A model generated the notes under the pieces. It saw nothing but the letters and a program-made list of their open reading frames with translations. It was not told the DNA's origin and did no database searches. 64,000 nucleotides of DNA from Dryocola clanedunensis (lineage in GTDB: Bacteria > Pseudomonadota > Gammaproteobacteria > Enterobacterales > Enterobacteriaceae). The first letter of the stretch is position 1; the number at the start of each line of letters is the position of its first letter. Made by a program: the position numbers and the translations under genes. Below are positions 24,632 through 33,092 of this stretch, piece after piece. Location: NCBI RefSeq assembly GCF_025215155.1, contig NZ_JALHAM010000106.1. One strand, 5' to 3'.

Positions 24632-25693
24632 TTAAATTTTACTTTTAAGTACGGTGTCGAAATCGTCGAAAATACGCACGCTCAAATCAATACCTTTCGC
24701 CGTGGCGATTTTAAAAGCCAGCAGCTGGAACGGGACTATTAATAATAAAGGCGCGAAGTTATGGCTTACTGAATAATCCAGCACCAGCGTATTTTCGTCT
24801 TTATTTTGTGCAGCCAGGGTAACGGTAAACGCCCCCCCAAGCGCAGGCCTCATATAGTCACGTAACGCAGCGCTTCGCACATGCAGTTTGTCCTCAATAA
24901 AGAACAGCGTGTGCTTTGGGTTGGCCTCGAGGTACGGGCCATGCATATAGGCCTCCAGCTCGAAGCCGCTGGAGGGCAGCCGCACCGTTTCGGTGAACTT
25001 CGTTTCGAACTCCTTAGCCACGCCAACCAGCGCACCGTAGCCAATCGCCACAAAGCGCTGCGCCTCGATAAAATGCTGCCGATGGCGCGTAAAGAAGGCG
25101 TTGGTTTTATCGATAACGTCCGGTATCGCTCGTGCAATTTCTTTCAGGTCTGCCTGGGCCTTCTCTTTTTCCCCCGGCTTGAGCAGACCGCCTTGTTCAG
25201 CCATGGTCAGGGCGATGAGCAACAGGTTCAGCACCGTGGCGCTGAAGCCCAGCGTCACGAAGCCGACGCTTTCTATGCCGGTGTTAATATCCAGCACGCC
25301 GTCGGCCTGCTGCGCCACCGGGCTTGCGGGATTAGAGGTGAGGCAAAAGACTGGAATGCTCTGTGTCTGGACCTTTTTCACCGCCTCAAGCGTCGACGCG
25401 CTTTTTCCGCTCTGCGACACGGCAATAACCAAATCCGTTGTCGGGTCAACGCGTTCATAATGGGTAAAGTTATAGGGTTCTTTTATTTCAACAAGCATCC
25501 CGAACTGCGTTTCAAAATAATATTTCGCGCACAGCACCGCGTTATATGACGATCCCGTCGCCAGAATCATTATTTTATTTACAGCTTTGTTAGCCAAGTA
25601 TTCCTTTAGCGGCGCAAGCTTAGCCCCGTATTCATTAAGAATAACTCCCAGCACCTCTGATTCCCGGTCGATATAATCCAGCATGGTTGACAT
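24632..25693 (-). CDS. gfrE: Glucoselysine-6-phosphate deglycase
   Basis: 353 residues from the ATG at 25693, with GAGGA upstream; an in-frame start at 25717 lies in gfrD. It is a double-SIS protein related to GlmS isomerase domains, with ATGSSYNAV near residue 47 and VSQSGKSAST near 95. In Salmonella GfrE cleaves glucoselysine-6-phosphate. Assignment rests on gene order and similarity. Confidence 0.83.
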   Translation of the reverse strand: MSTMLDYIDRESEVLGVILNEYGAKLAPLKEYLANKAVNKIMILATGSSYNAVLCAKYYFETQFGMLVEIKEPYNFTHYERVDPTTDLVIAVSQSGKSASTLEAVKKVQTQSIPVFCLTSNPASPVAQQADGVLDINTGIESVGFVTLGFSATVLNLLLIALTMAEQGGLLKPGEKEKAQADLKEIARAIPDVIDKTNAFFTRHRQHFIEAQRFVAIGYGALVGVAKEFETKFTETVRLPSSGFELEAYMHGPYLEANPKHTLFFIEDKLHVRSAALRDYMRPALGGAFTVTLAAQNKDENTLVLDYSVSHNFAPLLLIVPFQLLAFKIATAKGIDLSVRIFDDFDTVLKSKI

Positions 25694-25703
25694 TGCGCAA
25701 TCC

Positions 25704-26552
25704 TCAGAATAAACCAATCCACGAACCTAATATTCCCACCACCGCCATGCCGCCCAGAATAGCCAGCGGCTTCACTTTTCTGCCCAGCAACCAGTAGACA
25801 ACACCAAAGCTCAGCAGCGGGAGCAAAGAAGGCATGACGTCGTTGATGATGTCCTGCACGTGGGTTTTCGCATCCCCCGTCCCGAAGGTAATGGGGATGG
25901 TGATATCAATCATGGAGGCGGTCATTGCCCCCACCACCATCAGGCCGATTATCGATGCGCCATAGGTCAGGCTCTCCATCATCCCGCTCTTCTGGATACG
26001 CTGCAGCACGCCGGTTCCCAGCACGTACCCCCAGCGGGTAAACAGGAAACGCACGGCCAGGTGCGGGATGTTAAACACCAGCAGGAACAGAATGGGGCCA
26101 AGAATGCTGCCCTTAAGGGCGAGGCTTGTGCCGATGCCGGTAGCAATCAGGCGCAGCGTGCCCCAGAAGAACGAGTCGCCCAGCCCGGCCAGCGGCCCCA
26201 TCAGCGAGGCCTTCACGCTGTCCACGGAGGCCGCGTCCATGCCCTTCGACTGGCTGTTTTTCTCTTCCATCGCCGCCGTTATGCCCAGGATCAGCGTGAC
26301 GATGTGCGGCGTGGTGTTGAAGAACGCCAGGTGGCGCTTCAGCGCGCAGGCCAGATCCTCTTTGCGGGTATAGAGCTTTTTCAGCACCGGGATCATCGCG
26401 TAGACAAACGCCAGGTTCATCTGCCGCTCATAGTTCCAGGAGAATTCCATCTGAAACGAACGCCAGAAAACGCTGCGCAGCTCTTTATCGGTAATGCCGC
26501 CGGTCTCCTCTTCTGCCGCCTGAGTTTCCTCAGAAATCATCTTCATCGTCAT
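25704..26552 (-). CDS. gfrD: PTS mannose-family EIID (glucoselysine/fructoselysine)
   Basis: A 282-residue mannose-class EIID with the early SFQMEFSWNYERQM segment and FFWGTLR near residue 125, and C-terminal membrane segments. It pairs with the EIIC to form the transmembrane channel. The start at 26552 has GGAG at 6 bp and lies 23 bp inside gfrC, implying coupling. Confidence 0.87.
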   Translation of the reverse strand: MTMKMISEETQAAEEETGGITDKELRSVFWRSFQMEFSWNYERQMNLAFVYAMIPVLKKLYTRKEDLACALKRHLAFFNTTPHIVTLILGITAAMEEKNSQSKGMDAASVDSVKASLMGPLAGLGDSFFWGTLRLIATGIGTSLALKGSILGPILFLLVFNIPHLAVRFLFTRWGYVLGTGVLQRIQKSGMMESLTYGASIIGLMVVGAMTASMIDITIPITFGTGDAKTHVQDIINDVMPSLLPLLSFGVVYWLLGRKVKPLAILGGMAVVGILGSWIGLF

Positions 26553-27309
26553 TCTGGACTCCTTGTGCCGCCGTCGGGCGCGGGGAATTAAATTGCGTGA
26601 CGTTCACCATCACCACGGCGGTAATCGCGCCGAGGATGGCAATGCCGGTCACCGGGATTTTCAGATAGGCCATCAGCACGAAGCCGAGGAAGAAGTAAGG
26701 CGCCACCTTGCGGTTAATCAGCAGGCGGGCCAGCATCGCAAAGCCCAGCGCGGGAATAATCCCCGTTGCCACGCTCAGGCCATGCTTGATGAACTCCGGA
26801 ATGGCATCCAGCAGGCTCTTCACCGCACCGCTGCCGACCATAAAGGAGACGGTCACCACCGTCGCCAGCATCAGCGAAAGGCCGAACCCGGCGATGAGGT
26901 GCATCCGCTCAATGCCCCGCGTATCCGCCTGCTCCGCGTAGGCGTCCGCCTTCTGGTTCAGGGTCGGGATAAACAGCCCGAGATAGACGTTTTTCAGCAC
27001 CAGCGTCAGCGTGGCTATCGGCAGGCCCAGCAGCAGGGCGGTTTCCGTCCCCGCCCCGGATGTAATTGCAAAAGCCACGCCCAGAATGCCGCCGGTGACC
27101 ACGTCTGGCGGAATGGAGGCCCCCACCGAAAACGAACCGATGAACGCCAGCTCCAGCGTCGCGCCCATCATCACGCCGGTTTGCACATCGCCCAACACCA
27201 GCCCGGTGAGCAGGCCGGTGACAATCGGCCTGGAAATTAACGACGTGCCTAATGCATATTCGGACTGGGCAATAAAGGCCACCAGACCGAGCAGTAATGC
27301 TTCTACCAT
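26530..27309 (-). CDS. gfrC: PTS mannose-family EIIC (glucoselysine/fructoselysine)
   Basis: 259 residues from the ATG at 27309 (MVEALLLG); the upstream in-frame start at 27330 overlaps gfrB. About seven membrane segments and the mannose EIIC features SRPIVTGLLTGLVLGD near residue 26 and GASIPPDVVTGG near 65. It translocates the sugar-amine with EIID. Confidence 0.87.
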   Translation of the reverse strand: MVEALLLGLVAFIAQSEYALGTSLISRPIVTGLLTGLVLGDVQTGVMMGATLELAFIGSFSVGASIPPDVVTGGILGVAFAITSGAGTETALLLGLPIATLTLVLKNVYLGLFIPTLNQKADAYAEQADTRGIERMHLIAGFGLSLMLATVVTVSFMVGSGAVKSLLDAIPEFIKHGLSVATGIIPALGFAMLARLLINRKVAPYFFLGFVLMAYLKIPVTGIAILGAITAVVMVNVTQFNSPRPTAAQGVQNDDEDDF

Positions 27310-27322
27310 GATGCTTCCCTCA

Positions 27323-27796
27323 CTATTCAACGCACTCGGTGAATAATAATTTCCTGTCGTTAGGCACCTGCCGGATTTCCACTTCCGTACCCGCTTTAAC
27401 CAGTTCGTTCAGCAAATTAATTTCCTCAGGCAGGACGTTAATCGCTTTCGAAATATTCTGGCTTCCCTCTTTGGCTTTAATACCGCCTAAGTTAATGCTT
27501 TTTATTTCTGGAATTTCGCTGGCCAGCCGCCAGGCATCCTCAACGGATTCCACGACGATAAATAATTTATATTTATCGGTGACGCCGCTTTTTATCGCCG
27601 CAATCGAATCGGCGATATTTTTCATTACCAGCTTCACCGCTGGCGGTTTGGCGAGTTTAATGGTGGTTTTACGCAGCTCATCTTCCATCACCGCATCGTT
27701 GGCAATCAGGATGCAGTCGGCGCTGATGTACTGGGTCCAGGAGAAGGCAACCTGGCCGTGGAGCAGGCGGTGGTCAACGCGCAGGAGTGTTATCAT
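27323..27796 (-). CDS. gfrB: PTS mannose-family EIIB
   Basis: A 157-residue EIIB with the family motif RVDHRLLHGQV at residues 6-16, in which His13 is the expected phosphorylation site. It transfers phosphate from GfrA to the imported Amadori or Heyns product. GAGGA precedes the start; 15 bp separate it from gfrA. Confidence 0.9.
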   Translation of the reverse strand: MITLLRVDHRLLHGQVAFSWTQYISADCILIANDAVMEDELRKTTIKLAKPPAVKLVMKNIADSIAAIKSGVTDKYKLFIVVESVEDAWRLASEIPEIKSINLGGIKAKEGSQNISKAINVLPEEINLLNELVKAGTEVEIRQVPNDRKLLFTECVE

Positions 27797-27811
27797 TTTT
27801 CTGGTCCTCGG

Positions 27812-28234
27812 TTAAAAGTCTTTATCCGTCACCAGCGCCGTATTCAGCGTCTGGTTGCAGTACTGGATGCTCTGGCGGGCGCTGGCCAGCGATTCGCTAA
27901 TCAGCAGCGTCGTCTCTTCATCCTGCGGGGAAATCAGCATTTCGATGATTAACGGCAGATTCAGCCCGGCCAGCAGATGGAAGCCGGGGCGGTGGATAAA
28001 GCGGATAAATTCATTGTTTACGCTGCCGGCAAAAATATCCGTTAATACCACCAGCTCGTCCTGAGCCGGAAAAGAAGCCATCAGGTTATTCACCTGCTCG
28101 GTCAGATCCTCGCCCTCGTTAATATAGGCACAGAGCGTATGGATATTATTTTGCTTGCCCAGAATCAGCTCAACCGAGTTGAGGATACCGGTAGCGAAGG
28201 TGCCGTGGCTGGCAAAAATATAGTGTCGTTTCAT
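27812..28234 (-). CDS. gfrA: PTS mannose-family EIIA
   Basis: 140 residues from the ATG at 28234 (MKRHYIF), preceded by CGAGGACAGG; the longer frame to 28315 would cover the sigma-54 promoter. The phospho-acceptor is His10 in FASHGTFATG. First gene of gfrABCDEF, directly behind the -24/-12 promoter. Confidence 0.9.
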   Translation of the reverse strand: MKRHYIFASHGTFATGILNSVELILGKQNNIHTLCAYINEGEDLTEQVNNLMASFPAQDELVVLTDIFAGSVNNEFIRFIHRPGFHLLAGLNLPLIIEMLISPQDEETTLLISESLASARQSIQYCNQTLNTALVTDKDF

Positions 28235-28273
28235 CCTGTCCTCGAAAATAAATCCCGCTGTCTGAGCTTTATT

Positions 28274-28289
28274 TGCAACCGTCGTGCCA
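28274..28289 (-). promoter_or_regulatory. Sigma-54 promoter of the gfr operon
   Basis: TGGCAC-N5-TTGCA (TGGCACGACGGTTGCA) is an exact -24/-12 element, 40 bp upstream of gfrA. Its -24 half is part of a 7-bp inverted repeat (28283-28289 and 28297-28303). Confidence 0.9.
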
Positions 28290-28338
28290 GCAATAGTGGC
28301 ACGGCGGTAAGTCACGAGACGGGAGAGAGAGAAAAAGA

Positions 28339-31113
28339 TTAAAACTCTTGATCGTACTGAAGAAATTCAGTTTCCAGATGCAGAATATCGTGGATATAAA
28401 ACAGCTCGGCCTCGGGAATTTTGACACTGTAGCTGGCCTCAATGACACTAAAGGCCTCCCGCAGCGCGGAGAGATGATTTCTTTGACACTGAGCGCGCCG
28501 CCCGCCGTAGACCTGAATCGCCGCCTGGCGGATCAGCCGCTCAATCAGGCAGCTTACGTGAACGTAGAGCGCAACCTTGCGATCGTTGGGCACGGAGATG
28601 GCGGCCAGGTGCTGATAGCGCGTCAGAAACTGCTCCACCTGATTAATCACCTTGCCGGTATCGAGAATGGTGACAGACTCAATCACCCGCCGCAGAGAGA
28701 AGTTCTTCACGATGCGCTCGTTAATCTGCTTCACCTCTTCCGGGCCGGTCAGCGCCCCGAACAGCCGCAGCAGCGTCTCGTTGCCCTGCCCGGAGATCAG
28801 CGTATCCAGCGGGATATAGGGCACCTCGGGGATTTTAGGATCGAGCGTCCCCACCAGCGCCAGCACGTCGAAACGGGAAAAGATCGGCTCGCGGCGCTTG
28901 TTTTCCGCCAGCGTCTCGTACTCATAGGCGACCACCTCGATCCCCAGCTCCTGGGGAATACTCGCTTTCAGCAGGCTGCAAAGATTGCTGGCGGCGCCGA
29001 TACCCGTCGCGCAGGTGGTAATAATCGCCTTCGGTTTATTCCGCTCGGGCCAGATGATTTTATGCTCGACGGGCAAATCCGTCGCGATGTCGCTGGCGAT
29101 ATTTTCCAGATAGTCCCCCTGCAAAATCCGCTCGCCGACGTACAGCGCCATCCGCGTGGAAACGTTATTGACGATCGTCACCGGCATCGTCACCCTGTGG
29201 CTGAAATACTGATGGATATCGTTAAGCGACCCCATATCCACCAGAATCACCAGGCTGCTGGCCTGCGCGTTACGCTCGACGTACTGCGTCACCTGCTGGG
29301 CGATGGCCTCGGGCGTCACGTCCAGCGGCATATCAAACGACTCGTAAACCGTCTGCTTCAAAAGCCGGTTAGCCACGTTGGCAATGCTGCTCGCCGTGGC
29401 GTAGCCGTGCGCCAGAATCACAGCTTTGGTCACCAGCTGGCTGGTCTGCACGCCGGTTTTATTTAGCCAGAGCAGTAACAGCACGCGGTCCATTGCCTGA
29501 ATATTCAAATCCAGCCTGCGGGTCAGCGACGACAGCACCTCGTCACAAAACAGGTAAAGCAGCGGGTATTTCTGCTCTAAAAAGCGATCGAGCTGTTTGC
29601 AAACCTCGGCGTTGAGCTTTGATGGCTCGACGTTTGAACGATGCACCAGATAATGGCCGATGGCGTAAATACAGTTGCCGTTAAACTGGACGCTGTAGCT
29701 TTTTTCCAGCCGGTAAAACTCTTCCCGCACCTGGCTTGTGACCAGCAACAGCATCTGCGAGCTGGCTTTACCCTGGCTGTCGAAAATCAGGCGGTCAAAC
29801 AGCCGTTCGATCTCATTGCCGATGCGCAGCTCGATATCCTCCCAGGCGTGATGAGCGCTGCGGTATTTTTCAAACAGGGCCAGCACGCTGAGCTGGAGAT
29901 CGTGGATCAGCATGCGGGCCTCATCCTGGCTTTGCAGCAGCCACGGCAGGCACGTTTTCTCATCGAGCAGGATATCGCCCTGGCGGTCGGTCACGGCTTC
30001 GCTGAGGGCGGGCAGCTGGGCCATCACCAGTTCCGGAAGATCGTGGATCGTCACGCTTAATCGCCGCCCTCCGCCCTGTTTGGCAAACGCAGAGGCCACC
30101 ACGTATTTGATGACGTTTTTCAGCTCCCCGACGTTGCCGCGAAAAACGTAGTGCGACAGCACGGAGAGCAGCCGCGGGCTAAGGCTCAGCCCAACCCCCA
30201 CCTTCTTTGCCTCCAGCCAAAAGAACTGCAGAATCAGCGCTTCTTTCTCTTTGCGGCTGCGGCTTTCAAGCTCCGGCAGCACGACCTGAATAGGAATGCG
30301 GCGGATAAACGTGGTCAGGAAGGTGCTGTGGATATCCTCGGTGGTGGCGAAAATCAGCCGAACCGAAACGGCGTGGCCGCAGGCGGTCTCGCCCAGCCGG
30401 TAAATCTCCCCCCGGTCGAGCCAGGTGAAGAGCTTTTCCTGCCCTTCGGCATGCAGCCGATGAACCTCATCGAGAAATAAAATGCCGCCGTCGGCTGCTT
30501 CAAACGCCCCGGCTTTATCCGTTGTGGCCCCCGTGAATGCCCCTTTGACGTAGCCAAACAGGTTTGCCGCCAGCAGCTCCGGGTTGCTGGCGTACTGGGC
30601 GCAGTTAAAGGTGATAAACGGCGCATCCGCCCCCGTTATCCCCTGCGCGATAGCGTATTCATGCATCAGCTGCGCGAGGTAGCTTTTGCCGGTGCCGCTG
30701 TCGCCAGTGATCAGCAGCGGCAGGCCGCCATCGGGATAAAACAGGGCGGTTTTCAACTGTTCAATTGGCTTCTTCAGCGAGCCGTCATGGCCGATCAGCA
30801 GGGAAAAATGATCGTATTGTTCTTTCTCGCCGTCGTTTTCTGCCAGCAGCTCGTCGACGCTGGCAAACTCGGTGCGCGACAGGCGATAAAACTGCTGCTC
30901 GAAGCTCGCTTTATGCAGGAAGTAGACAGGGCGGGTATTGATTTTTACCAGCACGCCCTGCGCCACCAGCTGGTTGAGATAGTGGCTGGCGGTATTGCGC
31001 TGTAGCGCAAAACGCCCGGCAAGGTGGCCGGCAGTGAAAATTTCACTGACGTCCGAGGGATCGAAAAAGTCGGTCTGGTTTTCCAGGAAGGTGAGCAAAT
31101 CATCTTTACGCAT
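28339..31113 (-). CDS. gfrR: Sigma-54-dependent activator, LevR/DgaR family
   Basis: 924 residues from the ATG at 31113, with AAGGAA upstream; an in-frame start at 31221 is unconserved. In order: N-terminal winged helix (about 1-65), AAA+ domain (about 95-330) with Walker A GDSGTGKS, the sigma-54 contact loop GAFTGA and FLDEVH, then a PRD, an EIIA-mannose-like domain with LAHGYATA, an EIIB-like part and a C-terminal PRD. Phosphorylation of PRD and EIIA histidines should couple activity to sugar flux. It immediately precedes gfrA and its sigma-54 promoter. Confidence 0.9.
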   Translation of the reverse strand: MRKDDLLTFLENQTDFFDPSDVSEIFTAGHLAGRFALQRNTASHYLNQLVAQGVLVKINTRPVYFLHKASFEQQFYRLSRTEFASVDELLAENDGEKEQYDHFSLLIGHDGSLKKPIEQLKTALFYPDGGLPLLITGDSGTGKSYLAQLMHEYAIAQGITGADAPFITFNCAQYASNPELLAANLFGYVKGAFTGATTDKAGAFEAADGGILFLDEVHRLHAEGQEKLFTWLDRGEIYRLGETACGHAVSVRLIFATTEDIHSTFLTTFIRRIPIQVVLPELESRSRKEKEALILQFFWLEAKKVGVGLSLSPRLLSVLSHYVFRGNVGELKNVIKYVVASAFAKQGGGRRLSVTIHDLPELVMAQLPALSEAVTDRQGDILLDEKTCLPWLLQSQDEARMLIHDLQLSVLALFEKYRSAHHAWEDIELRIGNEIERLFDRLIFDSQGKASSQMLLLVTSQVREEFYRLEKSYSVQFNGNCIYAIGHYLVHRSNVEPSKLNAEVCKQLDRFLEQKYPLLYLFCDEVLSSLTRRLDLNIQAMDRVLLLLWLNKTGVQTSQLVTKAVILAHGYATASSIANVANRLLKQTVYESFDMPLDVTPEAIAQQVTQYVERNAQASSLVILVDMGSLNDIHQYFSHRVTMPVTIVNNVSTRMALYVGERILQGDYLENIASDIATDLPVEHKIIWPERNKPKAIITTCATGIGAASNLCSLLKASIPQELGIEVVAYEYETLAENKRREPIFSRFDVLALVGTLDPKIPEVPYIPLDTLISGQGNETLLRLFGALTGPEEVKQINERIVKNFSLRRVIESVTILDTGKVINQVEQFLTRYQHLAAISVPNDRKVALYVHVSCLIERLIRQAAIQVYGGRRAQCQRNHLSALREAFSVIEASYSVKIPEAELFYIHDILHLETEFLQYDQEF

Positions 31114-31243
31114 GGGACGTTCCTTACGCTGCGGTATACGCTTGCCCCAATGATGCAGTGAAAGATCGCGCCGTGACCAAAAGCCAGCCGGGGATTTTCG
31201 ATTTTGTGGACGGCAGCACAAAAGCCGCCGCCCTTCGGCTACG

Positions 31244-31996
31244 CTAGTTTCGCAGTGCGCAGCCGTAATCCAACAGCTCTCCCGCCGTGCCCAGGTTCAA
31301 ATCCGTCACCTTCAGCCGATTTGCCAGCAGCACAAACTCGCCCCGCTCGTTGACGGTTACCGCCAGGCCATATTTCGCAATGTCGTCGCCGTGCGCCTGA
31401 ACGTAGCGGTTCAGCAACGAAAACGGGTTTTGCTGCTCAAAGCTGCCGGCAGGGATTTTCATCACCAGATAGTCATGACCTTTGAGCTTGACGGCCAGCG
31501 GCTGCCAGCTGGGGCCGATAAAGCTGTCCTGCTGATTGAGCTTCCGGTAGATTTCGGGACGCAGACAGGCGAGATGAATATGCAGCTGGTTCTGAGATCG
31601 TCCGTACCAGGAGTTTATCGCCAGCGCCAGATAACGGTCATCGACAGGCTTATCCGTCATCTGCTTTAAGCGACCGCGCTCCTGCCAGGCGTAATAGAAG
31701 TAATTGGGGGTAGTCGGCTTCTCAAGCTCGGGGCTCTCAATGCCCGTTATCTCTTCTGTCGGCATCACCAGCGTGTGCAGCGGCCCCTTCGCATCTTTAA
31801 AGACCACGAAACGTTTATCGAGATCGACATCCAGGCAAGGCGTCGGATCGTGCCGCTGCTGCTGGTTGGGCACGCACTGCTGGCTGACAATTTTCCACAG
31901 CGCGTCGCTGTTAGCATGGATGTACAGCAGCCATCCGGCAACGGCGACCAGAACAAAAATAATCAGGCACAGAACAACGCGCAGGGCCTTCTTCAT
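31244..31996 (-). CDS. cdh: CDP-diacylglycerol diphosphatase
   Basis: 250 residues from the ATG at 31996; an ATG three codons earlier touches the AAGGAAG ribosome site. One N-terminal membrane anchor (about residues 5-26) is followed by a HIT-like domain with NQLHIHLACLRP, the catalytic HxH motif, near residue 138. It hydrolyses CDP-diacylglycerol to phosphatidate and CMP at the inner membrane. Similarity to E. coli Cdh runs the full length. Confidence 0.92.
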   Translation of the reverse strand: MKKALRVVLCLIIFVLVAVAGWLLYIHANSDALWKIVSQQCVPNQQQRHDPTPCLDVDLDKRFVVFKDAKGPLHTLVMPTEEITGIESPELEKPTTPNYFYYAWQERGRLKQMTDKPVDDRYLALAINSWYGRSQNQLHIHLACLRPEIYRKLNQQDSFIGPSWQPLAVKLKGHDYLVMKIPAGSFEQQNPFSLLNRYVQAHGDDIAKYGLAVTVNERGEFVLLANRLKVTDLNLGTAGELLDYGCALRN

Positions 31997-32030
31997 GAGA
32001 AGCATCTTCCTTGAGAGTGAAAATATGCTC

Positions 32031-32960
32031 TCAGTTTAGCTTCCTTTGCTGAAATGCTTTAGCAATCAGCTGGAAACAGTCGTCGATAACGGGTGGGAAC
32101 GCCTGCTGCGTGCTGCGCATCAGCGCAACGGTGCGGCTCAAAGAGGGCTGCTGAAGATGCACAACCACCAGCTCTTTGTCCTGCAAATGCGTGGTGTAAA
32201 GCTCCGGCAGGATCGCGATAGCCAGGCGGGAGCGCACCAGCCCGTACAGCGTTTCGATAAAATCCACCTGATAACGAGCGGTAAGATTCATCCGCTGGCT
32301 TTCCGCCATTGCCGCCACAAGACGGCTGATATTCCCCTTCGAAAACACCGCGATATCGCGATGAGAAAGGTGTCGCCACGGCACATGGCTGGAGGTCGCC
32401 AGCGGATCGTCCCGGTGCATCACGGCCACAAAAGGATCGTCCTGCAACGGGTGGATCTCAAGCGTGGCGGGCACAGAACTGTCCAGCGCGCCAATACCAA
32501 AGTCCAGCTGGCCGTTTTCCAGCTGGCCGATCAGGGAATCATTGGTTTGATCGTGAAATTCAATGCGCAGGCGGGGGTAATGCTTTGCCAGCAGTTCTGG
32601 GATATCCGGGAACAGCAGGCTGCTAACCGAGGGCACCAGCCCGATGCGCAGCGTCCCCTCTCCGCCGTTTTCCATAATGCGCTGCATATCATCAAACGAG
32701 CGCTGCGCCACGTACAGGATACGTTCGGCATGGGGCAGAATCGCCATCCCCAGTTCCGTCAGCGTCACCGCCGACGCCGTGCGGTTCACCAGCTTGCCAC
32801 CCAGCACCAGCTCTATCTGCCGCAGCGCGCTGCTCAGCGCCGGCTGGCTGATAGCCAGACGGTTTGCGGTATCGGTGAAATGCCTTAACCGGGCCAGCGT
32901 CACAAAATACTGAATCTGTTTTAAAGAGAGCGCGGGCAGGCGATGCCAGGGTTCAGCCAT
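32031..32960 (-). CDS. LysR-family regulator divergent from the adenine deaminase gene
   Basis: A 309-residue LysR protein: helix-turn-helix at about residues 15-75 (FTDTANRLAISQPALSSALR) and a type-2 periplasmic-binding-like effector domain. It is divergent from ade with a 132-bp gap and likely controls it. The effector, perhaps a purine, is not known. Confidence 0.85.
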   Translation of the reverse strand: MAEPWHRLPALSLKQIQYFVTLARLRHFTDTANRLAISQPALSSALRQIELVLGGKLVNRTASAVTLTELGMAILPHAERILYVAQRSFDDMQRIMENGGEGTLRIGLVPSVSSLLFPDIPELLAKHYPRLRIEFHDQTNDSLIGQLENGQLDFGIGALDSSVPATLEIHPLQDDPFVAVMHRDDPLATSSHVPWRHLSHRDIAVFSKGNISRLVAAMAESQRMNLTARYQVDFIETLYGLVRSRLAIAILPELYTTHLQDKELVVVHLQQPSLSRTVALMRSTQQAFPPVIDDCFQLIAKAFQQRKLN

Positions 32961-33092
32961 TATCGTGTCCGGGTTACGAAGGTAAACGTTTGCGACAGGA
33001 TAAACGTTTCTTATCGGCTGATAAATTAAATCATCTGGGCAAATCTCTGCCCGCTACCTAGAGTAGCGCTATCTTGCGACTTGCGGACGGAA

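Noticed and set aside
28348..29466. A 372-codon open frame antisense to gfrR
   Set aside because: Its composition (rich in H, R, Q and A) is that of a shadow frame and gfrR is clearly real.
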